From Cellulomonas sp. URHE0023 (GTDB lineage Bacteria; Actinomycetota; Actinomycetes; Actinomycetales; Cellulomonadaceae): a stretch of 36,256 nt of DNA. Each line of letters begins with the position of its first letter. Position 1 is the stretch's first letter. The notes beneath the pieces were generated by a model that saw only the letters and a list, made by a program, of their open reading frames with translations, ran no database searches and was not told where the DNA came from. Both the position numbers and the translations under genes were made by a program. Below are positions 15,892 to 22,561 of the stretch, in pieces. The stretch lies in assembly GCF_000688475.1 (NCBI RefSeq), contig NZ_JIAN01000012.1, positions 1 to 36,256 of the forward strand. Reading direction: 5' to 3'.

Positions 15892-16377
15892 ATGCACCTT
15901 GACGAGATCCCGCTGACCACCCTGCAGGGCACGCCGACCACGTTCGGTGCGTATGCCGACAAGGTGAGGCTCGTCGTGAACGTCGCGTCGCGGTGCGGCC
16001 TGGCGCCGCAGTACGAGAAGCTCGAGCAGCTCCAGAAGACCTACGGTGACCGCGGCTTCACGGTCCTCGGCTTCCCCAGCAACCAGTTCCTGCAGGAGCT
16101 CGGGTCGGACGAGGCCATCGCCGAGTACTGCTCGATGACCTGGGGCGTCTCGTTCCCGATGTTCGAGAAGGTCAAGGTCAACGGCCGGTCCGCGCACCCG
16201 CTGTACAAGGAGCTGACCACGACGCCGGACGCGTCGGGCAAGGTCGGGCGGATCACCTGGAACTTCGAGAAGTTCGTCATCACGCCGGACGGCTCCGTCC
16301 ACCGGTTCAGCCCGAAGACCGAGCCGGACGCCCCGGAGATCGTGGACCTCATCCAGCGCTCGCTGCCGGCAGTCTGA
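15892..16377 (+). CDS. Glutathione peroxidase-family thiol peroxidase (161 aa)
   Basis: This GPx-fold enzyme reduces peroxides, probably with thioredoxin as reductant, as is usual for bacterial Cys-type GPx. The peroxidatic Cys35 is in NVASRCGLAPQY. The catalytic Gln65 is in GFPSNQF, and the Trp/Asn of WNFEKF complete the tetrad. Cys80 (EYCSMTWGVSFPMFEKVKV) sits where the resolving Cys of Trx-dependent GPx lies. The usual GFPCNQFGxQEPG reads GFPSNQFLQELGS here. ATG 15892 was chosen because the fold begins there; upstream in-frame residues are unlike the family. It has no obvious flagellar role and may be a passenger in the locus. Confidence 0.92.
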   Translation: MHLDEIPLTTLQGTPTTFGAYADKVRLVVNVASRCGLAPQYEKLEQLQKTYGDRGFTVLGFPSNQFLQELGSDEAIAEYCSMTWGVSFPMFEKVKVNGRSAHPLYKELTTTPDASGKVGRITWNFEKFVITPDGSVHRFSPKTEPDAPEIVDLIQRSLPAV

Positions 16378-16394
16378 GCACGCCGGCACCGGGG

Positions 16395-16418
16395 CGGCAC
16401 GGCGCCGCCACCGTGCCG
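16395..16418 (+). terminator. Hairpin after the peroxidase gene
   Basis: An 8-bp perfect stem CGGCACGG/CCGTGCCG (16395-16402 with 16411-16418) with an 8-nt loop lies 17 bases after the stop. It probably terminates the peroxidase transcript. The rest of the 283-base gap up to 16661 holds the promoter and inverted repeat listed separately and nothing else I recognise. Confidence 0.5.
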
Positions 16419-16540
16419 TGAGCCGAGCCTCGCGGTCGTTCTCGACCCCCCGACCGGGAGCTCGGGTCCCCGTCCCCGTCGTGGACTCCCACCAGACGTC
16501 GTCGCTGGACGCCGACGCCGCTGCCCGCTGCCCAGAAGTC

Positions 16541-16566
16541 CTCCATATCGGCCTGAACCGGCCGAT
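16541..16566 (+). promoter_or_regulatory. Sigma-28 (FliA/WhiG)-like promoter for the M15 peptidase
   Basis: CTCC (16541-16544) and GCCGAT (16561-16566) are separated by 16 nt. The last base of the -10 element begins a perfect inverted repeat, TGGACCA-N9-TGGTCCA (16566-16588), that spans the expected transcription start. Confidence 0.65.
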
Positions 16567-16588
16567 GGACCAGGGGAGAGGTGGTCCA
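16566..16588. repeat. 7-bp inverted repeat over the predicted start site
   Basis: TGGACCA (16566-16572) and TGGTCCA (16582-16588) flank the 9-base loop GGGGAGAGG. Because it begins at the -10 element, it could be a repressor operator rather than an RNA structure. Confidence 0.6.
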
Positions 16589-16660
16589 GAAACACCCTGA
16601 CGACATCGCGTTCCTCAGGTTGTTCTCGGCCGCGCAGGGCACGGCTTCGAGAGGACATCG

Positions 16661-17245
16661 ATGGACGGGATTGCAGGGATCTCCGCACGGATCGCGCAGA
16701 TCCAGGCGCTCGTGCTTCCGGCGCAGACCAGTGTGATCGCCGCACCGGCCGCCACGAGCACCTCCGCCTCGACGTTCGCGACCGCGCTCGCCGACGAGGT
16801 CGCCAAGACCTCCGGCGCCGCCGCCAGCGCAGGCACCGGCCAGCTGAACGCCGACGGCGTACCCGTCGAGCTCGCCCGCTACGGCAACGGACAGATCCCC
16901 GACTCCGCCCTGCAGAACGTCGGTGGCACCAAGGCGAAGCTCTGGGCCCCTGCTGCGCAGAAGCTCGAGCAGCTGATGTCTGCGGCAGCCAAGGACGGCG
17001 TGCAGATCGGCATCACCGACTCCTACCGCTCCTACGACGCCCAGGTGGACGTCGCCGAGCGCAAGGGCCTGTACAGCCAGGGCGGCCTCGCCGCGAAGCC
17101 CGGCACCAGCGAGCACGGCTGGGGCATGGCCGCCGACCTCAAGCTCGACGCCGCGGGGCAGAGCTGGATGCGCGCGCACGGCGGGGAGTACGGGTTCGTC
17201 GAGAACACCCCCCGCGAGTCCTGGCACTGGGCGTTCCGCCCGTGA
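16661..17245 (+). CDS. M15-family D-Ala-D-Ala carboxypeptidase-like peptidase (194 aa)
   Basis: This is a VanY/LAS-type zinc peptidase acting on peptidoglycan peptides. Residues ~60-194 show TDSYRSYDAQ, then KPGTSEHGWGMAADLKL with zinc ligands His152 and Asp159, then ESWHWAF with ligand His189. No Sec signal or transmembrane helix is visible. Residues 1-18 (MDGIAGISARIAQIQALV) resemble the first residues of the NlpC/P60 hydrolase at 12070, and FATAL (39-43) matches its FTDAL. GAGAGGA lies about 5 bases before the ATG. It has its own sigma-28-like promoter. A role in wall remodelling for rod or motor insertion, by flagellar export, is inferred. Confidence 0.9.
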   Translation: MDGIAGISARIAQIQALVLPAQTSVIAAPAATSTSASTFATALADEVAKTSGAAASAGTGQLNADGVPVELARYGNGQIPDSALQNVGGTKAKLWAPAAQKLEQLMSAAAKDGVQIGITDSYRSYDAQVDVAERKGLYSQGGLAAKPGTSEHGWGMAADLKLDAAGQSWMRAHGGEYGFVENTPRESWHWAFRP

Positions 17246-17300
17246 GCCCGGCCATGACGCCACGCGTGCCGTCCTCGACGACGGTTGACCCGTGCAACTG

Positions 17301-17326
17301 CTCAGGTCCGCGACCCGCCGGCCGAT
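17301..17326 (+). promoter_or_regulatory. Sigma-28 (FliA/WhiG)-like promoter for flbD-motAB-fliL
   Basis: CTCA (17301-17304) and GCCGAT (17321-17326) are separated by 16 nt. It should produce a leader of about 70 nt with two hairpins before flbD. Confidence 0.75.
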
Positions 17327-17339
17327 CAATGAGACGTAC

Positions 17340-17374
17340 GGGCCCACGGATGGGCCCCGCGGCCAACCGGCCGC
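17340..17374 (+). promoter_or_regulatory. Leader hairpins before flbD, first one a candidate CsrA site
   Basis: The first hairpin, GGGCCC-ACGGAT-GGGCCC (17340-17357), has a 6-bp perfect stem and shows ACGGAT as a hexaloop, close to the ideal CsrA-binding form. The second, GCGGCC-AACC-GGCCGC (17359-17374), follows at once and has no GGA. Both lie near the 5' end of the predicted transcript. CsrA binding is inferred. Confidence 0.6.
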
Positions 17375-17402
17375 AGCACGGTGACCAGGGACGGGTAAAG
17401 CC

Positions 17403-17750
17403 ATGATTGTTGTCACGCGCCTCGGCGGAGGTGAGTTCGGGGTCAACCCTGACCTCATCCAGCGCATCGACAGTGCTCCGGACGCGATCCTGACGCTGAT
17501 CGACGGAACCAAGTACATCGTTGCCGAGCCGATGTCCGAGGTCATCACTCGGATCAACGACCACCGCGCGACCATCCTGTCGCGCGCCCAGGAGATCCAG
17601 TCGCAGCCCCGCATCGAGCTGGTGCCGGACCTCGACGACGCCGACGACGACGAGCCCGCGGCACCGCCGCGGTTCGACCGTGGGCGCTCCACAGACACTG
17701 ACGACAAGCCGCTCGCACCGGCCGTTCCCTTCCGACCCCGGAGCGTGTGA
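17403..17750 (+). CDS. flbD: FlbD/SwrD-family flagellar protein (115 aa)
   Basis: The first ~62 residues match the short FlbD family (called SwrD in Bacillus): MIVVTRLGGGEFGVNPDLIQ, then DAILTLIDGTKYIVAEPMSE and VITRI. SwrD raises motor torque, probably through the stator. This copy has an extra ~50-residue acidic and Pro/Arg tail (LVPDLDDADDDEPAAPPRFD) that short family members lack. It is the first gene of the mot operon, with its stop overlapping motA (TGATG), which agrees with a stator-related role. Confidence 0.85.
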   Translation: MIVVTRLGGGEFGVNPDLIQRIDSAPDAILTLIDGTKYIVAEPMSEVITRINDHRATILSRAQEIQSQPRIELVPDLDDADDDEPAAPPRFDRGRSTDTDDKPLAPAVPFRPRSV

Positions 17751-18520
17751 TGGATCCCGCAACCCTTATCGGCCTCGCCATCGCGTTCGCAGCGATCTTC
17801 GGGGCGATGTTCCTCGAAGGCGGCGACCCGCTGTCGATCATGATCCCCGGCCCGCTGCTGCTGGTCTGGGTCGGCACCATCGGCGTCGGCATCGCCGGGC
17901 ACACCATCAAGGACGTCATCTCCTCGTTCAAGGCGCTCCCGGGTGCCTTGCGCAGCAAGCGGCCCGACGCCTCGGCGACGGTCGAGACCGTGGTCGGCCT
18001 TGCCGACCGGGCACGCCGCGAGGGCCTGCTTGCTCTCGAGGACGCGACCCGCACGATCGACGACCCGTTCCTGCGTGGCGGGCTGCAGGCCGCGATCGAC
18101 GGCACCGACCCCGAGGACCTGCGCACGATCCTCGAGGACAAGATCTCGACCAAGCGCACGATCGACCGGATGCACGCCAAGTACTTCGCCGACATGGGCG
18201 GCTACGCGCCGACCATCGGCATCATCGGCACGGTCATCTCGCTCGTGCACGTGCTCGAGAACCTCTCCGAGCCGGCCGAGCTCGGCCACTCGATCGCCGG
18301 CGCGTTCGTCGCGACCCTGTGGGGCATCCTCTCCGCCAACGTCGTGTGGCTGCCGCTGTCGGCGCGCATCCGACGCATCTCCGACCTGGAGTGCGCCGCG
18401 ATGGAGGTCTCCATCGAGGGCCTGGTCGCCGTGCAGGCCGGGGCGAACCCCCGACTCGTCGGCGAGCGCCTGCGCAGCCTGCTGCCGCCGGAGCCTGAAG
18501 GCAAGGCGAAGGCCGCATGA
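17750..18520 (+). CDS. motA: Flagellar stator subunit MotA (256 aa)
   Basis: MotA forms the ring of the proton (or sodium) channel and drives FliG. Four membrane segments are visible: ~5-24, ~31-50, ~150-172 and ~185-205. The cytoplasmic loop has RARREGLLALEDATRTIDDP. The signature MGGYAPTIGIIGTVISLVHV and the stretch GHSIAGAFVATLWGILSANV are characteristic. An overlapping GTG at 17747 is an alternative start. The stop overlaps motB (ATGA). Confidence 0.95.
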   Translation: MDPATLIGLAIAFAAIFGAMFLEGGDPLSIMIPGPLLLVWVGTIGVGIAGHTIKDVISSFKALPGALRSKRPDASATVETVVGLADRARREGLLALEDATRTIDDPFLRGGLQAAIDGTDPEDLRTILEDKISTKRTIDRMHAKYFADMGGYAPTIGIIGTVISLVHVLENLSEPAELGHSIAGAFVATLWGILSANVVWLPLSARIRRISDLECAAMEVSIEGLVAVQAGANPRLVGERLRSLLPPEPEGKAKAA

Positions 18521-19425
18521 GCGGGCACGCCTCCACGAAGGGCCGTCGCAAGGTCCACGAGGAGGAGCACGTCAACCACGAGCGCTGGCTCGTGAGCTAC
18601 GCGGACATGATCACGGTCCTCATGGCGCTGTTCATCGTGCTCTTCGCGATCAGCCAGGTGGACCAGGAGAAGTACATCGCCCTGCGCGACAGCCTGTCCG
18701 CGGGCTTCCAGGACACCACGACGTCGAACTCGATCCTCGACGGCACGGCCGGCAACCTCGACGGTACGAGCTCGCAGGAGAACAGCACGCCTGCGTCCGG
18801 AACCGCCGGCATGGTGAACGCCGACCAGGGGCTGGGCGAGCAGGCGGCAGACCCGACCGTCGCCCAGACGGTCGAGTCGACGCCGGGCATCGACCCCGCG
18901 GTCCTCGCTGCCGCACAGGCCGAGGCCGCGCACCTCGAGGAGCTCAGGGCACAGATCGAGGCGTCGCTCACCAGCAACGGGCTCGGCAACGCCGTGCGCT
19001 ACCGCATCGACGAGCGCGGCCTGACCCTCGGGATGGTGGCCAACGACGTGTTCTTCGCACAGGGCAGTGCCGACATGACTCCGGCGGCCCTCCGCGTCCT
19101 GGACGTCGCGGCGCCGCTCGTGGTGGGCCTGAACGAGCACATCTCGATCGAGGGCCACGCCAACATCATTCCCTCGTCCGGCCGGTACGCCACGAACTGG
19201 GAGCTCTCCTCCGACCGCGCGACCCAGGTGCTGCGGCACCTGGTCGAGGCGGACGGGATCCCGGGCCCCCGCATCATGGCCGTCGGCTACGGCGACACCC
19301 GACCTCTCGTCCCGGGCGACAGCCCTGATGCTCTCGCGGCGAACCGTCGCGTCGACATCGTCATCCTCTCCAGCGCGCCCGAGTCCGTGCGCGCCCTCCT
19401 GCCCGCTCTGACGGCGAAGGGATAA
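18517..19425 (+). CDS. motB: Flagellar stator subunit MotB (302 aa)
   Basis: MotB anchors the stator to peptidoglycan and carries the ion-binding Asp. The single membrane helix follows WLVSYADMITVLMALFIVLF, with the channel Asp at residue 30. A linker of ~100 polar residues leads to an OmpA-like domain (~170-300): ISIEGHANI, then WELSSDRATQVLRHLVEADG and GYGDTRPLVPG, ending ANRRVDIVI. The order and overlaps with motA are standard. Confidence 0.95.
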   Translation: MSGHASTKGRRKVHEEEHVNHERWLVSYADMITVLMALFIVLFAISQVDQEKYIALRDSLSAGFQDTTTSNSILDGTAGNLDGTSSQENSTPASGTAGMVNADQGLGEQAADPTVAQTVESTPGIDPAVLAAAQAEAAHLEELRAQIEASLTSNGLGNAVRYRIDERGLTLGMVANDVFFAQGSADMTPAALRVLDVAAPLVVGLNEHISIEGHANIIPSSGRYATNWELSSDRATQVLRHLVEADGIPGPRIMAVGYGDTRPLVPGDSPDALAANRRVDIVILSSAPESVRALLPALTAKG

Positions 19426-19429
19426 GGCC

Positions 19430-19954
19430 ATGCCTATCGAACAGCGAGTCGTTTCCGGTTCCAAGATCGGCGGCGGCAACAAGATCGGCGGCGGCGCCAG
19501 CGCGTCGCGCGAGGCCGAGGCCGAGTCGCCGAAGGCGACCAAGGTCAAGAAGCCGAAGAAGAAGCTCCTGATCATCGGCCTGGCGACCGTGCTGGCCGTC
19601 GGTGGCGGCGGCGGGTACTTCTTCCTGAGCAAGGGCGGCGCGCCCGAGGCTGAGCCTGCACCGGAGAAGGGTGCCGTCATCACCATCGAGCCCGTCAGCC
19701 TGAACCTCGCCGAGGGGCACTACCTGCGCCTCGGCCTGGGCCTGCAGCTCACCAAGGAGGTCACCTCCGAGGAGGTGCCCGACACGGCAGAGGCGCTCGA
19801 CCTCGCGATCGCCCAGTTCTCCGGCCACACGGTCGCCGAGGTCACCGACCCGGCCACCCGTGACGCGCTGAAGGCTCAGCTCCTCGCTGCGCTGGGCACC
19901 GCCTACGACGGAAAGGTCATGGACGTCTATCTGACGAACTACGTGACCCAGTAG
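19430..19954 (+). CDS. fliL: Flagellar basal-body protein FliL (174 aa)
   Basis: FliL surrounds the stator at the basal body and supports torque. A basic N-terminal stretch (TKVKKPKKK) precedes one membrane helix (LLIIGLATVLAVGGGGGYFF, ~44-65). The periplasmic domain has the family pattern ITIEPVSLNLAEGHYLRLGL, then TRDALKAQLLAALGTAYDGK and VYLTNYVTQ at the end. AAGGGATAAGG lies just before the ATG. It is the last gene of the flbD-motAB unit. Confidence 0.92.
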   Translation: MPIEQRVVSGSKIGGGNKIGGGASASREAEAESPKATKVKKPKKKLLIIGLATVLAVGGGGGYFFLSKGGAPEAEPAPEKGAVITIEPVSLNLAEGHYLRLGLGLQLTKEVTSEEVPDTAEALDLAIAQFSGHTVAEVTDPATRDALKAQLLAALGTAYDGKVMDVYLTNYVTQ

Positions 19955-19965
19955 GGGCACAGCGG

Positions 19966-20006
19966 GCCGGCGCACGCCGGCGAATCGGGGCGCCATGGAG
20001 GGCGCC
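19966..20006 (+). terminator. Tandem GC hairpins after fliL
   Basis: GCCGGC-GCAC-GCCGGC (19966-19981) is followed by GGCGCC-ATGGAG-GGCGCC (19989-20006). They begin 11 bases after the fliL stop and precede the fliM promoter. A terminator role is likely but there is no T-run. Confidence 0.5.
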
Positions 20007-20094
20007 ACACCGCTCCGCAGCTGAACCTCTGACCCACGACGGGTCGGTGCGGAGAGCACTTTCCGGGTGAGTTGAACGGATCTGCACTCAGTTC

Positions 20095-20120
20095 CTCACA
20101 ACCCCGGTGCACCTGCCGAT
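20095..20120 (+). promoter_or_regulatory. Sigma-28 (FliA/WhiG)-like promoter for the fliM operon
   Basis: CTCA (20095-20098) and GCCGAT (20115-20120) are 16 nt apart. A second CTCA occurs at 20087. The predicted start site (about 20127-20131) coincides with the likely GTG start of fliM, so the transcript may be leaderless. Confidence 0.7.
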
Positions 20121-20130
20121 GAGTTGCATC

Positions 20131-21081
20131 GTGACGGTTACTGACACCCTTTCCTCGCGCACCTCCGTGCCGACGCAGCGCCGTGGGCGCGCGGCCGAGC
20201 CAGAGCTGTACGACTTCCGCCGACCCATGACGCTCCAGCGCGACCACGCGCGCCACCTCGAGATGGCCTTCGAGCGCTTCGGCCGGCAGGTGGGCAACCA
20301 GCTCACCGCACGCCTGCGGGCGATGACCTACCTGACGCTCGACGGGGTCGCGCTGCGCACCTACGACGAGTACATCAGCCTCCTGCCGTCGCCGACCGCG
20401 CTCGCCGTGTGCACCGTCAGCCACACCCGCCAGACCGCGCTGCTCCAGCTTCCGGTGCAGGCGATGCTCGTGTGGATCGACTACCTCTTCGGGGGCAACG
20501 GCCGTGGCGACGACCGCGAGGGCCGCGAGCTCACCGAGATCGAGCAGGCGCTCGTCAAGGACCTCTTCGTCCTCTCGCTCAAGGACCTCGAGTACGCGTT
20601 CGCCGGCATCGCCAAGCTGCCACTGACCGTCGGGGGCCTGCAGTACAACCCCCAGTTCGTGCAGGCCGCCGGTGCCACCGACGCGATGATCGTCGCCTCG
20701 TTCACGCTCCGCGTCGGTGAGCGCGAGGACGCCCTCACGCTGATGGTTCCCGCCGACGTGATGCTCGCGCAGCTGAAGGCCGCTGACGGCCCCGTCGCGC
20801 GCTCCGAGGACGAGGCCGCCGCCGCCGCCATCACCGCCGCCGAGCTCGAGCGGGCGATGCAGGACGTGCCCGTCGAGCTCGCCGTCCGGTTCGCACCCGT
20901 CGTCGTGCACCCCCGCGACGTCATCGATCTTGCGGTCGGCGACGTGCTGCCGCTGTCCCACCCGTCGACCGAGCTGCTGGACGTGGTGGTCGACGGTGTC
21001 GTTCTCGCCCGGGCCGCCGCCGGCAGCCACGGGTCCCGTCTTGCCTGCCGAGTCGTCACCGTCGAGGAGAACCAGTCGTGA
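20131..21081 (+). CDS. fliM: Flagellar motor switch protein FliM (316 aa)
   Basis: FliM is the middle C-ring protein. YDFRRPMTLQRDHARHLEMA marks the beginning of the CheC-like middle domain. GGNG at 121-124 corresponds to the FliG-binding GGxG motif. The C-terminal SpoA domain ends the protein (VELAVRFAPVVVHPRDVIDL, then GDVLPLSHPSTELLDVVVDG). The frame is open to GTG 20107, but that codon precedes the promoter's -10 element, so I place the start at GTG 20131. The N-terminus (MTVTDTLSSRTSVPTQRRGR) lacks the LSQxEIDALL peptide that binds CheY-P in most FliM. Its stop overlaps fliN (GTGA). Confidence 0.92.
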   Translation: MTVTDTLSSRTSVPTQRRGRAAEPELYDFRRPMTLQRDHARHLEMAFERFGRQVGNQLTARLRAMTYLTLDGVALRTYDEYISLLPSPTALAVCTVSHTRQTALLQLPVQAMLVWIDYLFGGNGRGDDREGRELTEIEQALVKDLFVLSLKDLEYAFAGIAKLPLTVGGLQYNPQFVQAAGATDAMIVASFTLRVGEREDALTLMVPADVMLAQLKAADGPVARSEDEAAAAAITAAELERAMQDVPVELAVRFAPVVVHPRDVIDLAVGDVLPLSHPSTELLDVVVDGVVLARAAAGSHGSRLACRVVTVEENQS

Positions 21082-21827
21082 ACAGCATGAACAGCGCCAC
21101 CATCCCCACCGCGCGCACCGCCGCGGACATCGACGCGGCCGAGACCGCGCTCGCCGCGGCCGCCGCCGCCGCTGCGCTGGTGCCCGCAACGGTGCCGCTC
21201 GTCGCCGTCCCCGCCCACCACGACGACATCCCTGCCGGGTCGACCGCGCTGGTCGCGTCGTTCGTCGGGTCTCCCAGCGCCGAGATCGTGCTGGTGGCCG
21301 ACGGTGTCATCGCCGACGCGCTGGAGGCCAGCGCCGCGGCCGGCAACACGATCGAGCTGAGCGACGCCCTGCGCCCCGCCATGGAGGCCGCAGCCGCGGT
21401 CCTCGGCGCCGGTGTCCTCGAGGCCGCACGCCTCGAGCCCGTCGAGCAGGTCGTCGCCCCGGACACCCACGTGGTCGCGCTCGAGCAGGGTGGCGACGCC
21501 ACCGCCTGGTTCGCGCTCCGGGTCCGGGAGACCAAGGCCGCTGCCTCGCCCGCCGCGAGCTCGGTGCACACGCCCCGCGCGAACATGCGGATGCTCTACG
21601 ACGTCGAGATGACCCTGACCGCGGAGATCGGTCGCACGCGGCTGCCCGTGCGCCAGCTCCTCGACCTCACCCCCGGCGCCGTCCTCGAGCTGGACCGCAC
21701 CGCTGGGAGCCCCGCCGACGTCATGGTCAACGGTCGCCTCATCGCTCGCGGCGAGGTCGTCGTCGTCGACGAGGCGTACGGCATCAAGGTCACCGAGATC
21801 GTGTCCGGCACGGAGTCCGGCGCCTGA
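21078..21827 (+). CDS. fliN: Long FliN/FliY-type motor switch protein (249 aa)
   Basis: The C-terminal SpoA domain (~170-245) is clear: MLYDVEMTLTAEIGRTRLPV, then RQLLDLTPGAVLELDRTAGS and GEVVVVDEAYGIKVTEI. The protein is about twice the length of a simple FliN (100-140). Residues ~45-155 may be a degenerate CheC-like domain as in FliY, but I do not see the D/E-x3-N phosphatase motif. The N-terminus holds TAADIDAAETALA, faintly like the CheY-binding EIDALL peptide missing from FliM. GTG 21078 was chosen because GAGGAG lies 8 bases upstream; ATG 21087 is an alternative. Confidence 0.9.
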   Translation: MNSMNSATIPTARTAADIDAAETALAAAAAAAALVPATVPLVAVPAHHDDIPAGSTALVASFVGSPSAEIVLVADGVIADALEASAAAGNTIELSDALRPAMEAAAAVLGAGVLEAARLEPVEQVVAPDTHVVALEQGGDATAWFALRVRETKAAASPAASSVHTPRANMRMLYDVEMTLTAEIGRTRLPVRQLLDLTPGAVLELDRTAGSPADVMVNGRLIARGEVVVVDEAYGIKVTEIVSGTESGA

Positions 21828-22561
21828 TGCTGACTGCGACCTTCGTGCTTCGTCTCCTGCTGGCGCTGACCTGCGTGGTCGGCCTGATCTGGTACATCGG
21901 TCGCCGGTTCGGCAACGGCGGATCTCAGCACAAGGCGTCGCGCGAGCCGGGCCTCAAGGTCGTCGGCCGCCAGTCGATGGGCAAGCACGCCGGCGTGGCC
22001 GTCCTGGCCGTCGGTGAGCGTCGTCTGCTCATCGGCTACGGCGAGGCGCAGGTCTCCATGCTCACCGAGCTCGGGGCCGTGTACGAGGAACCGCCGGCCC
22101 CGAAGGCCGCCGTGTCCACGGACGCGACCGAGCCCACCTCGACAGCCTGGGTGCTGATCGGTCGTGCCGCCAAGAACGCTGTCGGGGGGCTGCTGCCCAC
22201 CCAGCGTCGCAAGGCGACCACGCCCGCGTCGCCCACCCCGGTGGCTGCTCCTGTCGCGGCGCCCGTCGCACGCAAGGAGCTGGACGCGAGCCCGCTCGAC
22301 CGGCTCGACCAGGCCGACTGGCCCACCTCCGAGTACGTGGCACCGTCTGCGTCCGGATCTGCATCGGCTGTGACCGTCGAGCCGTCCGCACCGGTCCCGT
22401 CCGCCGCACGCGTGGAGGCCGTCGCACCCGCCGCGGCCGCACTGCTGCCCGACCTTGTCCCCGCGGACGTCAAGAACGCCGCGCTCGCCGGCTCGATCTT
22501 GGCGCCCGACACGTGGCGCCAGGCGGTCAAGTCGCTCCAGGATCGGACGGTCCGCCGCTGA
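21827..22561 (+). CDS. fliO: Flagellar export component FliO (244 aa)
   Basis: FliO helps FliP assemble in the export gate. One membrane helix lies at ~3-25 (TATFVLRLLLALTCVVGLIW). The short FliO core follows: LKVVGRQSMGKHAGVAVLAV then GERRLLIGYGEAQVSML. The remaining ~150 residues are a Pro/Ala/Val-rich cytoplasmic tail, longer than in most FliO. The start overlaps the fliN stop (TGATG) and the stop overlaps fliP. Confidence 0.85.
   Translation: MLTATFVLRLLLALTCVVGLIWYIGRRFGNGGSQHKASREPGLKVVGRQSMGKHAGVAVLAVGERRLLIGYGEAQVSMLTELGAVYEEPPAPKAAVSTDATEPTSTAWVLIGRAAKNAVGGLLPTQRRKATTPASPTPVAAPVAAPVARKELDASPLDRLDQADWPTSEYVAPSASGSASAVTVEPSAPVPSAARVEAVAPAAAALLPDLVPADVKNAALAGSILAPDTWRQAVKSLQDRTVRR

Noticed and set aside
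16418..16600. 60-codon open frame between the peroxidase and M15 peptidase genes
   Set aside because: It has no ribosome site, overlaps the promoter at 16541-16566 and shows no recognisable or biased composition.
20107..20130. Earlier GTG start for fliM
   Set aside because: It precedes and overlaps the -10 element of the promoter, and the residues (MHLPMSCI) do not match FliM.
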